Source: Rosellinia necatrix
Lineage: Eukaryota > Ascomycota > Sordariomycetes > Xylariales > Xylariaceae
NCBI GenBank assembly: GCA_021209875.1
Contig: JAGYVD010000004.1
Coordinates: forward strand, 2,356,001-2,420,000
Direction: 5' to 3'
DNA length: 64,000 nt
A model generated the notes under the pieces. That model saw only the letters and a list, made by a program, of their open reading frames with translations, did no database searches and had not been told where the DNA came from. This document shows positions 12,446 to 24,992 of the stretch, piece after piece. The position numbers and the translations under genes were made by a program. Each line of letters starts with the position of its first letter. The stretch's first letter is position 1.

Positions 12446-13521
12446 ATGCCGTTTGTTGCATATTGGGTATGTTGGGCTAATACACCGCGAACCCCTCATG
12501 GCTAAATGCGATGTCGCGATGTGGCACCTTTCTTTTTCTTTTTTTTTTTTTTTTCGTTCTGACAAGTAAAAGGTCTTCCCGATAATATCGGGCCTCATCT
12601 GGCTTGCAACACTCCTGGGCCTTTTCTTACACTGGGTCATTGACACAAACGAACGGAGATACTCGTCAATGGAAGCAACACAGACGATCGCATACATCTC
12701 CGACATTGGCGCATCAGAGCTCAAGCCGCTCTTTGTAGTGGGATGCGTCCTAACAACCATATTTCTCGACGCATCCTTCATATCCGATCGATTACTCCGA
12801 CATAAGGGGCGATTAGTCCCGAATACCTCGCTCGGCCAAAAGGTTTTAAGCGGGCTATCCATCTTTTTCGCCTTCGTTGGCACCATCGGCTTGACCTTTT
12901 TATCCGGCTTTGATACCGCCCATTATCCGCGTCTCCACGACGTCTTCCTTCTGCTTTTCATCCTAGGGTATCTGCTATCCGCCATTTTCATCTGCTGGGG
13001 ATTCCAGCGTCTCGGCAAGAGTAAGTGCCGTATCTCGTCCTCGACCGTCCCTGGACCTGAGAATCTAACCCTTTTTTTTTTCGATAGAATACCGCCAACA
13101 CCGGATCTTGCGATTCTCCTTTTGGGTGAAGTTAACATTCGTTCTCGTGGAGTTCGCACTGGCTATAGGCTTCGGGGTAACAAGGGCTCAGGGCGATATC
13201 AATAGCTCTGCGATCCTGGAGTGGGTTGTGGCCCTCATCTTCACCTTCTACGTCTTCTCCTTCGTCATCGACCTGTGGCCTGCCGTAGCGACCCGGGACG
13301 GGGGACGGTATGATCTCCGTCCCATGACTACAAATGAAATGCAAGAGGCGATTCGGAGGGGATCGTTCGCCGACGCCGCGGCGCTGGCGCTGCCAAGGAC
13401 CACGGACGATAGCCAGCGCACGTTGGCCGATTCCGGTTCACTTCCTACTGTCATACCTGCCGCCGCCGCAGCCGCACCGCCCAGCCGCCATAAACCCCAA
13501 AGCATTGCCGACAGCTTATAG
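12446..13521 (+). CDS. Frag1/DRAM/Sfk1-family multi-pass membrane protein
   Basis: Three exons, 12446-12466, 12573-13020 and 13088-13521, give 300 residues. The first exon codes only seven residues (MPFVAYW). Its 106-bp intron has a GTATGT donor, a long T tract and a TTCTGAC branch point. Intron 2 starts GTAAGT and ends CGATAG. After splicing, the protein shows about six hydrophobic segments, with the family-typical NERRYSSMEATQTIAYISDIGA lumenal loop, a second WGFQRLGKKYRQHRILR cytosolic loop, and a hydrophilic Ala/Ser/Pro-rich tail. The Frag1/DRAM/Sfk1 family includes lipid-remodelling and autophagy-linked membrane proteins; yeast Sfk1 works at the plasma membrane with PI4-kinase. Which subfamily this is cannot be told here. 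The gene converges with Eis1. Confidence 0.85.
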
Positions 13522-14150
13522 TAGGCGGAGGGCTAATACTGTTTTCCCCAAGCCGGGATTGATAGGTCCCGATGTAACGACATGATGATCGCAGTATAAG
13601 GGGGGTAATAAGTTTGCAAGCGAGAAGAGCACGTAGCATTGCATGAATTGGCGTCTAGAATTTGGTTGGATACCCGCTGCCGAGGTTTGAAGTTATGAAT
13701 AGACAGAACATAGTGTACAATAATATATTAGACATGTACAAAACAAGATCCAAGTCGGTTTAAATCCTACGACGAATCACTGGACCAGCGTGGGGATGGG
13801 CGATGTGCTATTATTTTACGGTTGTGAAAGTTTGTATGATTGGTGGGAATTAGCATATGTCCGCTAAGGTAGAGACGCCCGAGCAAATAAAGCCAGTCGA
13901 AAACATTCATGTAATCGTTACATTGCAAAAAGCTCACAGGAATTGTCCATCATGCCGGGGTTAAACGTTAAAATCTCTTCTCTCTACCCTGAATTCATAA
14001 CTCCTCCTAACCTTGCTAACCTTTCCCTAGGGCTTGCTCGTACAATCGCGATCATATCGTTCATACTCGTAATGAGTTCCAGGGCGTTCCAAAGTTAGGT
14101 AATGAAAAGTGTCACGATAGATGTATTGGACGATGGTATTGCGGGCCTCC
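13522..14150. other. Convergent 3' spacer, no gene seen
   Basis: A 629-bp AT-leaning spacer between two 3' ends. It contains no recognisable coding sequence and should hold both polyadenylation regions. Confidence 0.5.
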
Positions 14151-16623
14151 TTAAATATTCTCATGGAAGCGAGAGTCCCTGACCGGACTCCGACCTTGGG
14201 CTGGCGAGGAGTCCCTGATAGGTCTCGGGGGCGTGAAGACTGCCCTAGATAAATCCCCAATTTGATACTGGACAAGCTCATCCTCGCTTTCAACACTCAT
14301 ATGTGAGACGGTCTCAAGATCGTTCTCCAATCGTGACCGATTTAAGCTCGAGTCTCGGCCGGCCATAGTCACTTCCTGTGCGCTATTGCTACGGCCATGG
14401 AAACCGGTAGAGTTTGTGTTACGTTGATTCCCCGTTAGAGAGACACCGCCGATAAATCGCTTTTGGGTTGCCTTCCCTTTATTTGATTCTTCTGTTGGTG
14501 ACTTCGGCCCTCGTGAGAATCGTGATTTGATCCACGTTTTAATCCTGCCGGGAGACGTTGGACTCTCTTCTAACCCTTCGGAGCTTATCCCTGCCTGAGC
14601 CTCTAGGGTGCTTGCAAGCGGAATTCTGACTGGCTGGCCGCTGCTGTTGAGAGTGGTTGTGTTCTGTCGCAATCCTAGCTCTTCCACGGCTTGTTGGTCG
14701 TGTTCTACTGAGCTGACTGCCCGGGATAGCTTTTTTTGTTCAGCCTTAGCAGCCTTCTCGTCCTGTTTCCTAGCCTTAGCTTGTTTCTCCTCCGCCCTTC
14801 TCCCTCTTTGCTCTGATTTTTCTAGCTCTATTTATACGATCAGTTTTACGCCAAACTAAAGCAGACACTACCTTACTTACGCTTAATCTTTTTCTGTATG
14901 TCCTGGACCTCTCTGCGTCGGGCTTTCTCGGCTTCTTGCTCATCCCTTTTTCGTTCTGTCTCTAGCCGCAACTCCATCTGCCGTGCACGCTCTAGCTCCG
15001 CCTTCGAATTAATATCATCTAGAATAGGCTGGATCCTACGTGCGGCGATGGCGTTAATTTCTTCCTGATCCATATGCATACCGGCACCAATATCGACCTT
15101 TCCTTGTTGCTGGGCCGGCTGAAGGAAATCTCGAGACTGCGCTATGGCACGGGATTTTAGTTCCCATTGGGTTAAGGTGGGAGGAGGCGCCATCCCTGTA
15201 TCGGCGGCTATTTTTGCATCCATGCCCTTGAGTCGTTCGTGTACGTTGCGTTGGGCCGCGGCTAGCAATAAGTCCTGGTCGTGCTGCCGTTTGTGTTCGT
15301 CAACTTCCGACAGCCTGTTGGAAAGTAGAGACATTTGCTTTCTTATTTCCTGCGATCTCCTCTGGTCTTCGATAACTACTCCATCGCTCAAAGACCTTTT
15401 CCTAAGCTTCCCTTTGACGGAAAACCGGTGGGACAGCTGTTTTGTTCCGTAATAGTCTTGAAACTCATTGTTTAGTTCAATATCCTGCTGCATTTTTGCA
15501 AGGCGGGCCTGTGCCTGTTTGTAGGCAGCATCTTGCAGAGTAGTGAGTTGGGCTGGTTGCGGGTCATCGCTTATACTGCTAGACACTTCTAGGTTGCCTC
15601 GCGATGAGGAATCGGCGTGATTCTTTTTCGCCTCGATCATTTTTTGCTGTTGATTGTACATCTTCTTAGCCATGGCAATAGCAGAGGCATGAAGTACATC
15701 GGCTCGTTTCTGCTCGTCGACTTCGGTTTTGACGGGTGGCCTTGATGTAAACATGAGCCTGTTCATTGTTGTGTACGGGACGGCGCCCGCATTCTCGAGA
15801 GGAGTGGGAGATAGTAAGGGGCGATGGGCCCGAGTGGCCGCATTCAAGGCATTCGCAGCAGCGTTGGCTTCGTCTGGGTACGACTCCCGGGGCGTGGGCG
15901 CAGATCCAGCTCGTTGGCGTTGGGCCACGGCACCCTTAGCGGCAACCAAGGACCTTTGATGTCCTAGCGCGGCTGGGTTCATATTGTATGGGCTCGTGCG
16001 TTGTGATTTGAATGCTAGCGTTGCGGCGGAGAGGCCATCACCCGTCGGCGATGGTTTCGGTACACCGTGGGTGGTTGCGGACTGGGCGGCCAAGAGAGCA
16101 GCCTTCGCGCCGTGGCTGCTGGCTACGGGTTTCCAGGCTGGGGCAGACTTGTAATCTTCGGCCATGGTTGCGGCTGTCGAGGCGTAGGCAGAGGGGACAG
16201 GTCTCCAAGGTTCAGGTGATCTCTTGTTTGCCCAACCCAGGGTTGCAGCTGCGCTGGCAGCGGAGCCTTTGGCATCAAGACCAATGGAGGGGAAGCTCGG
16301 GAGATCTTCTGGTTTAGCGTAAACAAGTCGTCCTGAATGGACTTGAACATGAGGCGCTGTTAGTACCCATCGCAACCGAGGAATATCTCTGTTTTTTATT
16401 CCATTTTTTGTATTTTAACTGGTAGGAAAGGATCGAGGTAAGGAGAAATAACCGGAATAGCTAAGAAGGATTGATAAACAGGAATAGTGAACACCGAGGA
16501 AGCGGCAGAGGTGGTGTTATATGCAGACGACTTACCTATTGGCCGATTACGCGTGTCGTCATGGTACAGCTGGGCCTGCTGGGCCTGCTGTGCGGCGCGA
16601 GTGCTATTGGCTGAGACCTGCAT
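14151..16623 (-). CDS. EIS1: Eisosome protein 1 (Eis1-like)
   Basis: Three exons, 16623-16536, 16332-14881 and 14827-14151, give 738 residues. Intron 1 (203 bp) has a GTAAGT donor and a TACTAAC branch point; intron 2 (53 bp) has GTAAGT. Acceptor ATAG at 14828 is preferred, but an in-frame CTAG six bases further on is possible and would drop two residues. The N-terminal third carries Ala/Ser/Lys-rich repeats with AAATLGWANK, WRPVPSAYASTAA and YKSAPAWKPVASSHGAKAA, characteristic of Eis1. The centre contains a coiled coil from about residue 280 (MAKKMYNQQQKMIE) and charged helices rich in Glu, Lys and Arg. A long Ser/Pro-rich disordered tail follows. Eis1 organises the BAR-protein eisosomes beneath the plasma membrane. 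The family call rests on the N-terminal motifs. Confidence 0.85.
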
Positions 16624-18982
16624 CTTCTGTAGGCACTCCGAGAGGTAGGTACACTCTAGGACTGCAGCAGTGGCGTATGGACCCGGCCGACGGCGCGGTG
16701 CAGCAGCAATGCGACAGGGCGGCCCTTGTTCCCCTTAGCAACCTCCGGGTTCTCACCTACTGTGCAGACAGCCACGTGCAACAACTGGGGTGGGTGGTCT
16801 GTAGAGCCGCCGCCGGATGTTGAGTGTCTGGGCCGTGACCTAGTAGAACACTGGGTGTGATTCCGTATCGATGTGGAAAATTGTTATAATCTCATGCAGC
16901 CGTTCTGTTGAACAGATAGGTGATAACTATAGGTAGTGATTAGGTAGGTAGGTAGGTTCTCATCCGGTGTAGGTGCGGCAATAGTGTCTTGGTTCACAAT
17001 GATAAACCTGAAAATGGTAGGGGGAGGTGAGGAGTTACCGGGCGTCTGAATCCCTCAGGGACCTAACTTGAAGTTGGGTTGGCTGTGGTTGAGAAGGGAG
17101 GCGGAAATGATAGTATGCATTTGAGTAGTCATGGCCAGGAATATAAACGAGGGAGCATCTAGTAGATGCCAGCAGCCCGCAGGACAGAGGAGAAAGGCAA
17201 ATGGATCAGATGAATACAAACAATATGATGATGGGATGGTGGAGAGGTCTAGTTCCTGAATGAACAAAACATTTGAGACACTCGCAGATAGAAGTGTTTG
17301 TGATCCAGTGTTATGATCAAGTAGGTAGGTATTACTTGCGGCCTTGAGGTTATTAGTACCTGGTAGGGCCCAGGCAACTATACATACTGATTGCTACCTG
17401 CTGGGAGGGACTCTGACGGTTGGTGACGATGATTAGAATCTGTGCCATTCATTGTCTCTTTCCGGACCTGAAAGTGATGTGACGTCATTTTATCACCAAT
17501 TCCGGGGGGCTGTACAACAACGCGTTGGGCTAATATTAAGTAACTGCTTGTAGGTAGCTCGTCGCTAACTAATAAAATCTTGCAGCAGGTGAGTGACATG
17601 GTGAGAGTTAGTCCACCTGGGCAGCGTGTTAGTGCCATCTGACTGCCCCACATCACGCCTTTCTTCTTCTTCGCACAAGATTAATCAAGAATCAGCTATG
17701 ACCTGGGTAGCTGTCCGTGGACATCACCTAGATGATGCCCGTCATATGATCGTTAGCCATCATTAAAAGCTATCACTAGATCCCTACAAGACATTGACGA
17801 GTGTGATTAGGAATTCCAATTCCATGTTGTGAAACTAGGCTCTGTATGTCCAAAGGTTCCTCATACAATACTAGATGGGTACGTACCCAAAGGTAGTACT
17901 GTGGATGCAGATGCAGTATGCAGATCTACGAAGTACAGTGCCTGGGTATGAGTTACTCTAGATCTTAGGTACCTAGGTAGGTAGTTAACTAGGAAAACCC
18001 CCCTTGGAGCAACAGCTATTCTACAGGGTCAGATCTCGGAACTCGGGTCTACTTAGAAGATCTCCCAAAATCTCCCCTTCTCGTCCAATAGGTATCAATT
18101 TGTTAGTCTTATCTAGGGGGAAGACAGGCATAGACTTGACCATGTCTTTAGTACGTCATGGCGTGCTGCCAGTCCTTTGCTTCAAAGATCACTATGTCCC
18201 CGATGATATTTATCCTGCCTTGGGAACAAAGGCCCTTCGCTCAATTTACTGCAGGCATCATAGCGTGCCCCATATACCACCTGTACAGTATACACTACAC
18301 TCTGTTCATTCAACCATGGATTAACGGCGTCGGATTTCCGTGACATCGGCCACTATAGATCGGTTGCACGTGCACTCATGCATATATCAGCTCACCTGAG
18401 GCACCCGGGTTCGCAGACTACTACTCGCCTATAGTAGAGCTGGTATGTAACTGTAGAAGACAGCGAAGGCTACTTATCTGGGCAGGGATGAAGAAGGGAT
18501 AGTAGACGAGGACGAAAATGGCCAAGTACCCTACATTCGATAGGTACCTAGTGAGTCGTTGCAGCAGTGACAAAATTTGCTACTTAAAATTTCGATATGC
18601 TAGGACCCCCCTCGTCTTTCTGGGTACTGAAGAATAATACGCAACATGTAAATGATATTCGCGTCCAAGGTGTTTGCGCTTTTCAAGTCAGAACCTGTCG
18701 GATAAGCTGCGCTACACCTAATCAGTGTATACGTATTGCCCGCTAATCCTAAGCCCTACGATGGAAATGCTACTCCATACCTGCTGGGTAGGTACCTATC
18801 TTACACTATCTTGCTCTATCTTGCTCTATCTATCCCACCCAAAGTAGGTATTCATAGGTGCTAGAAATGAGTCCATTCGATCCACAGACTTGCAGACTCG
18901 AATAGATAGGGAGTGTTTGTTGCAACCACTCCTCGACCAACTCTGGTAGTTCTAATCCATTGCGCTAGGTACACTGCATACC
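16624..18982. promoter_or_regulatory. Divergent intergenic region, Eis1 / Tyr phosphatase
   Basis: A 2.36-kb gene-free spacer. TAGGTAGGTAGG arrays occur at 16941-16957, 17320-17332, 17965-17990 and near 18785-18800. No frame longer than about 106 residues exists and none has a recognisable motif. Both promoters must lie here. Confidence 0.5.
16941..16957. repeat. (TAGG)n tract
   Basis: Four head-to-tail TAGG units in non-coding DNA; part of the dispersed TAGG/CCTA family. Confidence 0.8.
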
Positions 18983-20515
18983 ATGTCTATCGAATTTGAG
19001 AATATCCTCAACTTCCGCGACGTCGGAAAGACCGTGAACGACTATCTCGGGCAAAAGCAAGTTTCTCCAACCCTCCACAGCGATCGCCCAACTAACCAAG
19101 ACGACAGAATCATCCAAGAAGGCGTGTTATATCGCTCGGCGCGGCCTGGTACGTTCCCAGAGCGCCGCCGAGACCTACTTTCCCCCTAAGAGCGCGTGAT
19201 CCCCGGTCGACTCCTTAAGAAAGTGGCTCCTCGCTAGGGACACAGGGGAGAGCGTGTGTATATGCCTCTAATTCGAGGGCGTGGCAGATGACGCGACGTT
19301 GGACGACCGCAGACGGCTCACAGAAGAGCTAGGTATTAGGACAGTCCTGGACTTGCGAACAAAGTATGTCGTCTAATGTCTATATTCCCCTGCCCCCAAG
19401 CTTCTCGGGCAGTGAGCATTTGTATTTTGTGCATGGAATAGCCCCAGGTGCTATCACACCTGTCTGCGTACGTGTCTGTGTAGGAAAGAAGCAACGAAAA
19501 AAAAAAGAAAAAAAAGACTGATCATGGTATCTTCACAAAGGACTGAGCATCTTGCCCAAGCCGAGAAGCGGCAAGCCTCGACGACGCCAGCACTCTTACA
19601 ATCGAACGCCGCGCTCGCAGGGCCATTACAGATCCCTGGGTTATTGTACCGCCAAGTGCGGGTGACCGGCCGGCCGCTTGAACGAGCTCTAGTACGCCAA
19701 CTGTCGTGGTGGAATTTTATGTATGTTTCTTGTATTTTCGCTAGGATTACTCATCTCTCCTCGAAAATGCCTTGCGTTATCAGCACCTCCTCCTATTCAT
19801 CTAGAAAGATCGAGTCACTAACAGACATCGGTCGACGGGGAATAGCAAGCTAGTTTTCTTATACATCTTCGGTTTCCGCGTGAAAGCGATCCGCATCATG
19901 GGCCGAGAGGTGATGCAGCCGTTGGGTCTTGTAGGCCTAAGTCTCATAACACTAGATGAATCAGGGGCCGAGATCGCTGAGGTAAGTTGGCTAACCCAAC
20001 CGCATCTACTTCCTCACACCTCCATCTAAATACCCCTAAGCCCTTCATCTCGAAATCCCCCGTGTCCCAGCTTCCGCCCGACCACAATGTATCAGAGCCT
20101 ATCCCAAGTCCTCTCTCAAGCACAGGAACCCGCAAACTAACGCCGACACCCGCAGGCTCTCCGGACCCTAACATCCCTCCAAACGCCCAACCCGACGCTT
20201 GTCCACTGCACGCAGGGTAAAGACCGGACAGGCATGGTCGTGGCGTTGGCTCTGCTCGTCCTGCGTGTGCCCGCGGATGCCATAATCCACGATTATCTCC
20301 TTTCACAGCCCAGCCTTGAGCCCGAGCGCGAGGACCGCGTTAATGAAATGTTGCGGATCGGCCTGACTCCAGCATGGGGGGACTGCCCGCCCGAGCTAGT
20401 CCAGCGAGTCTGCGGACATCTTGATGTGCGGTACGGTGGCGTCAATGAATACTTGGATCTTATAGGATTTGGGGTTGAAGATAGGATACGCTTAGTGGAG
20501 GTTTTAGGCGCATGA
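18983..20515 (+). CDS. Atypical protein tyrosine/serine phosphatase (Y_phosphatase3 type)
   Basis: Five exons, 18983-19148, 19288-19363, 19541-19720, 19846-19981 and 20156-20515, give 305 residues; all four junctions restore phase. The join at 19148/19288 produces YRSARPDDATLDDRRRL, and that at 19720/19846 (after a CACTAAC branch point) gives NFIKLVFLYIFGF followed by MGREVMQP. The catalytic P-loop is HCTQGKDRTG, with Cys204 and Arg210 in the CX5R motif; exon 5 carries it. The N-terminal NFRDVGKTV and VLDLRTKTEHL are also family signatures. Enzymes of this fold act on phosphotyrosine or phosphoinositides. Fungal members are numerous and mostly uncharacterised, so the substrate is unknown. It converges with the methyltransferase gene after 202 bp. 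Confidence 0.86.
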
Positions 20516-20717
20516 GATAGGTAGTTGAGGTATAGAGGCAAGAGCATACTCCGTTCATTCAAACTCCACGGTATTGCTAGTCTGGATTACAGTCGGGACT
20601 ATTTAACTACGGGGATCATCATGGCCTGTCACTGTCCAGAGATCTCTAACCTTTCGAACGTCTCACTACTGTATACGGCCTGACACGAGTAAACGGAACA
20701 TTCGGAGTGGGTAGAAT

Positions 20718-22068
20718 CTAGTCTATTTTCTTTCTAAAGCGACCTTGCATCCAACAACGATACATCTTAAGCTTCTTCGCTCTATTAACAAGCATCCGCC
20801 TGTCGACGCCAAGCTCTTCAATATCGAATAGCTGTGATTTCCTCACAGCGGCTGATGGCTCTTGTGCAGGGGCCTCAAGGGTGGTCTCCCTTGCCCCGTC
20901 CTGTTCAGCGGCGCATACCCCCTGATTAAACTCCCCGCCCCATATCTGAGCGAGTTCGTCTTTCTCGAAGAAGTAGACCCGTGTGCCATCTCCTCTAATG
21001 TAAAAGTTCTCTTCAAGGTAACGCCCCTTCTTGAACCGAACCTGTGCTAGATCACCTCTACCGTAGTCACGAAAGCACACCTCCCCGCCTGGTTTCAGCA
21101 CGCGATGGATGTTCCGCACCGCCTGCTCCCACTGGAGTGGTGATAAGGCGGAGAAAATGAAGATCATCAACACGACGTCTATGGTATTCTCTTCCACGCC
21201 AGGAGGCAATTCTTTACTCGCAACGTCCCATACATCGGCCTGCATCAGATCGGCATTGTACTCGGCATGGGAACGCATGACTTCTACAGCCTTCTTCGAG
21301 AAATCACAAGCATGGAGTCTGAGCTTGGAATTTTCATTATTGGCGAGGATGGGAAAGGCAGTATTGCCGGCACCGGCGCCCACCTCTAGCACAATTTTAG
21401 GGCCGGCATCTTCCGCCGTGACTGTGTGTAGCACAGGAAATTCCTGCCGCAACCATTTGCGATTTTTAAAGAAGTTGGTTGTGTTGTTCTTGTAGAAGAG
21501 GTTCCAAAACTTCGCGGGATCCGAGTTGAACCTATCTATAACCACTATTAGCCAAGGCCTGGTATACTGAGAAGTATTGTGCTTGGGGAGAAGAGTTGGT
21601 GATTGAGTCAGATGGGAGCGAAAGACTAATTGATGTCGGTTGTCATCATATAAAATCAGATGAACTATGCATAAATGGGTATCATCAGGTCACCAAGACC
21701 AAGCAAACAACAATATCGGAAATGTGATACATACTCTTGTCAAAATCGGAGACTGGCGATGCTCGCTGCATAGCAAACTGCTGCTCGGAATACTCTTTGT
21801 ATGCATCGTCAGTCTCCACATGATCCCAAGCGTTGAACTCGAAGACGTCGTCGTCTTGCTCCAAGAAGCGCGAGCCGAACATGAAGGGATCGGACCGCTT
21901 CATATTGTGCTTTGGATCATGGCTTCGGTGGGGTGATATCCCAGCAGTCTTTGTCGCCATGCAGGCTTCCGGTGTTGTTTCCTGCACAGTCAAGGCAGAT
22001 GTTTCCTTAGCCAGGTCAACAACCGGTGAGGGTACCGCCGTAACGGCGGCGGCTGTGGTAACCGACAT
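20718..22068 (-). CDS. TRM140: tRNA m3C methyltransferase, Trm140/METTL2-like
   Basis: Two exons, 22068-21735 and 21535-20718, give 383 residues. The 199-bp intron has a GTATGT donor and a GGCTAAT branch point, and its removal reads DFDKNRFNSDPAKFWNLFYKNN. Motif I is VLEVGAGAGN near 160-169; HACDFSKKAVEVM is the acidic post-I region. MIFIFSALSPLQW, HRVLKPGGEVCFRDYGRGDLAQVRFKKGR and ENFYIRGDGTRVYFF are the conserved blocks of the m3C32 enzymes. The tail LGVDRRMLVNRAKKLKMYRCWMQGRF is equally typical. The protein would use S-adenosylmethionine to make 3-methylcytidine at position 32 of Thr/Ser tRNAs. The actin-binding extension found in budding yeast Abp140 is absent. Confidence 0.9.
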
Positions 22069-23290
22069 TTTATATGAAGTTTAGATGCAATGCCTCTTCA
22101 TTTTAATGCGGAACATGCACTAAATGCTGGGTTGTTCGTTGACATCCTTGGGTTGTGTTGGGACAACTCAGAAAGATGGTGTAGAAGAACAAAGCAAGAG
22201 GAAGGTGAGCAGAATTTCGGTGAACTCGCTAAAATACAGTAATCGGTTCTAGCTTTTGCTAGATGTTAAGGATAAGACGAATTGGGCTTAGCGTCCCCCT
22301 GCTTATGCTCCAGACAGGGCTCAACCTTGGGTACAACTTATGTATAATTTATGCAAAACCGTTCTTAAAAGGCGGTGTAGAAATATTATTGCCGGCAATT
22401 AGTGATGAATGTCAACAGTTCATTAAGTACCACCCACCTCCACAGGCCCGACACCAGCATACAAATTACTGTTATACAAGCTTAATTGATACAATGGAGT
22501 GGATGCGTTGTCTTAAGAATGAACCCAATGAATGCTCTTCTCTTTATATTTGCCTTGCGACCTTGGTTGAAGGATTTGAGTAGCGCATATACAGAGCAAA
22601 CCGGTTCAAACAACTAGGTACTAAGGGTAGTAGTAGTAGTATTAACGTCTAATCTAGGTGTCTGACAGTGCTAGTTACATTTTAATGGTGCGTAGGTACT
22701 AATGGTAGCTGGATGGAAAAGTTTATGGTTAAACTAAGTAACTCAAAAGTCGTTCAATAATATAATATGCCTAAGAGCGTACGTAATAGTAGGAAAGCTA
22801 GAGAAGTATAGGCTTTGAACATCTTATGTTTTTAATACCTACCTACCCAGGCGGGTAGAGTATAACTATACTCTACTTGTAGGGTGGTCACCCTGGCACC
22901 TGAGAGGACCGTGCACGGAGTGTAGGGTGCCTGGGTACCTACTACATATCTTATGGCTTACAATGGGGAGTTCATGCAGCCCATGCCATGCCGGAGATCT
23001 TATCGGACGTCACTTGTTCCCGATCGTGGGTCCAAGTTTAGCTCATAATTGCGCTGCTGAGTGCTTACGTAAGTTCAAGATATGAGGTACACTACGATAG
23101 TTTGGCGTAATACGTAGGCGGGACCAACACTTGCCTACCTACCTACCTACCTAGGTAACCGAAAACGATCACTCGACTTTATTAGAATGGATTTCTTATA
23201 GCCCGAAGCCCCTTTATTACAGCGCCTTCCCTACAAACCATAAAACCTCGTCACCAACTCCTCACGCCCCCACCCCCTCCCCCTACCACC
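22069..23290. promoter_or_regulatory. Divergent promoter region, TRM140 / COQ10
   Basis: A 1.2-kb spacer with an (AGT)n tract near 22628-22642 and CCTACCTA arrays near 22840-22865 and 23134-23157. The 106-codon frame at 22263-22583 has no recognisable domain and is not called. COQ10 starts 130 bp to the right of the last array. Confidence 0.5.
23134..23157. repeat. (CCTA)n tract ending in a CCTAGG palindrome
   Basis: Five CCTA units run into CCTAGGTAA, so the two strands meet at a CCTAGG centre. It lies upstream of COQ10. Confidence 0.85.
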
Positions 23291-24028
23291 ATGCCACCAA
23301 CCGGCGCCCTCCGCCCCCGACTCTCGCGACTCCCACGATCTCCGATCCAACGGCCGAGGCGGACGTTTCTCAGCTCCATTCTCTCCGCCGCCGCCGCGCT
23401 GCCGCCATCGCAGACCGTCACCGCCTCTCGCCGGCTCCCACACCACCATGCCGACCTCTACGGCCTGATAGCCGACATAGACAGCTACAGCGCGTTCCTG
23501 CCGTACTGTAGCGCCTCGCGCGTGACGTCCTGGACGGCCCGCGCGGACCCCGAGTTCGGCCGCCGCTGGCCCACCAGGGCCGACCTGACGGCCGGCTGGG
23601 GCGGCCTGGAACAGACGTACACGAGCCGCGTGTTCTGCGTGCCTGGATCTATCGTGGAGGCCTTGAGCGGCGAGGGGGCGCGCAGCGGGATCGCGCCCGA
23701 TGTCCTGGCCAGATACGGCCTCGAGGACGAGCCCTTCTCCATGCCCACCCCGACAAGGAGGGATAGCGTTGGTGGCGAGGAGGGCGTGTTCAGGACCCTA
23801 GTGACAAGGTGGACCGTGACTCCCGTCGAGCCGGGCGCATTGACCGAACGAGGCGACGAAGGAGCTATGCGCGCCGGTGGACGGATGGGGTGGAGCGATG
23901 TCAACTTGAGTATCCGCTTCCAGTTTGCAAACCCGCTCTATGGGGCTGTTAGCTCCGCCGTCGCCGATAAAGTCGCGCCCCTTATGATCGAAGCCTTCGT
24001 CGAGCGAGCGAAGAAAGTCCTTCGGTAG
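23291..24028 (+). CDS. COQ10: Coenzyme Q-binding protein COQ10 (START-like), mitochondrial
   Basis: Intronless, 245 residues. The Arg-rich, acid-free N-terminus (RPRLSRLPRSPIQRPRRTFLSS) is a mitochondrial presequence. The START-like domain begins with HHHADLYGLIADIDSYSAFLPYCSASRV, the COQ10 hallmark around residues 50-80. It continues to SDVNLSIRFQFANPLYGAVSSAVADKVAPLMIEAFVERAKKVL at the C-terminus, where the amphipathic closing helix lies. Residues from about 130 to 200 form a longer, lower-complexity insert than in yeast, common in filamentous fungi. The protein chaperones ubiquinone to respiratory complexes. The gene is GC-rich against its flanks. The start is the first ATG after an A/C-rich leader. 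Confidence 0.9.
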   Translation: MPPTGALRPRLSRLPRSPIQRPRRTFLSSILSAAAALPPSQTVTASRRLPHHHADLYGLIADIDSYSAFLPYCSASRVTSWTARADPEFGRRWPTRADLTAGWGGLEQTYTSRVFCVPGSIVEALSGEGARSGIAPDVLARYGLEDEPFSMPTPTRRDSVGGEEGVFRTLVTRWTVTPVEPGALTERGDEGAMRAGGRMGWSDVNLSIRFQFANPLYGAVSSAVADKVAPLMIEAFVERAKKVLR

Positions 24029-24992
24029 CATGGCCAACAGAAGCCGGAGCGAACTGTACCGGAATTACTCACTCTCTAGATCTGTGAAGATGGTACATCT
24101 TTGGGGATGAAAGGAAGGGGGTTACTTAATGAACAACACACCCCCGATATCATCTGTGTCTCCTGTGGACACTTATTACGCCGTGGTATAGATATCCGAG
24201 TGGATGTGTGAATAGACGCATATTAGAATAGACCATGTGTGACTAATGTATTTATTTGGTAGTAATAAAATTTTTTTTCTTCTTTTTTTCCTTTTTTTCC
24301 CTGGAGATTCTTCAGATTTTACAAAAATCATGTAAATCAGTACGGTGACAACTCCAATATTTCGAAGGGGATCAACCACGTCAACAGATTTATTCTAGGT
24401 CACGCCCGCATAGGGCTCTCTCTACCGGGCCTTCCTCTTATGTGCTGTAAATGCCGACGCCTTATCGCAGCCATTGCGTCCTTCCATTTCCACATGAGGT
24501 TCGTATAATCAGTCATCTCTCTTAGTTTCATCTCGATAACATCCCACAAGTTGATAGATGGAACAAAATTTGACGAATCGGCCTAACCCATGCTACAAAA
24601 CTGTGATGTGCATTAGCAAGTATAAGAATGCCGAATAATTGGGCAGTCCTATCGTCGAAATCTCTTGCCCTTAGCAAGGAGAAACCACGCTGGCGCCAGT
24701 ATTTGCCAACATCGCTATAAGTCACAATGAATCCACCTTAGGATGGGGGTATAATGCAAAATCAGCTTAGACAAGGAAAGCGATTTGAGAAAAGACCCCA
24801 GTAACTCTAGATGAACCGAAAGTATAGAAATGTTGCGAGCAATGCCCGCAACGAAGTAGGGGGGTTGGCTAACGGAACTGATTCAAACACTTTAGAAGTG
24901 TGCTCAAATCCGTAGATGGTCACTTCCTAGGCCTTTGAAATGGTATATTAGCTCGCATTCAAGTAGTAGGTTGATTTAGTTATGGCGTTTGC
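24029..24992. other. Convergent 3' spacer, no gene seen
   Basis: About 960 bp between two 3' ends, with a T-rich tract near 24269-24300. No coding frame was recognised. Confidence 0.5.

Noticed and set aside
22263..22583. 106-codon plus-strand frame upstream of COQ10
   Set aside because: No recognisable domain and no splice context.
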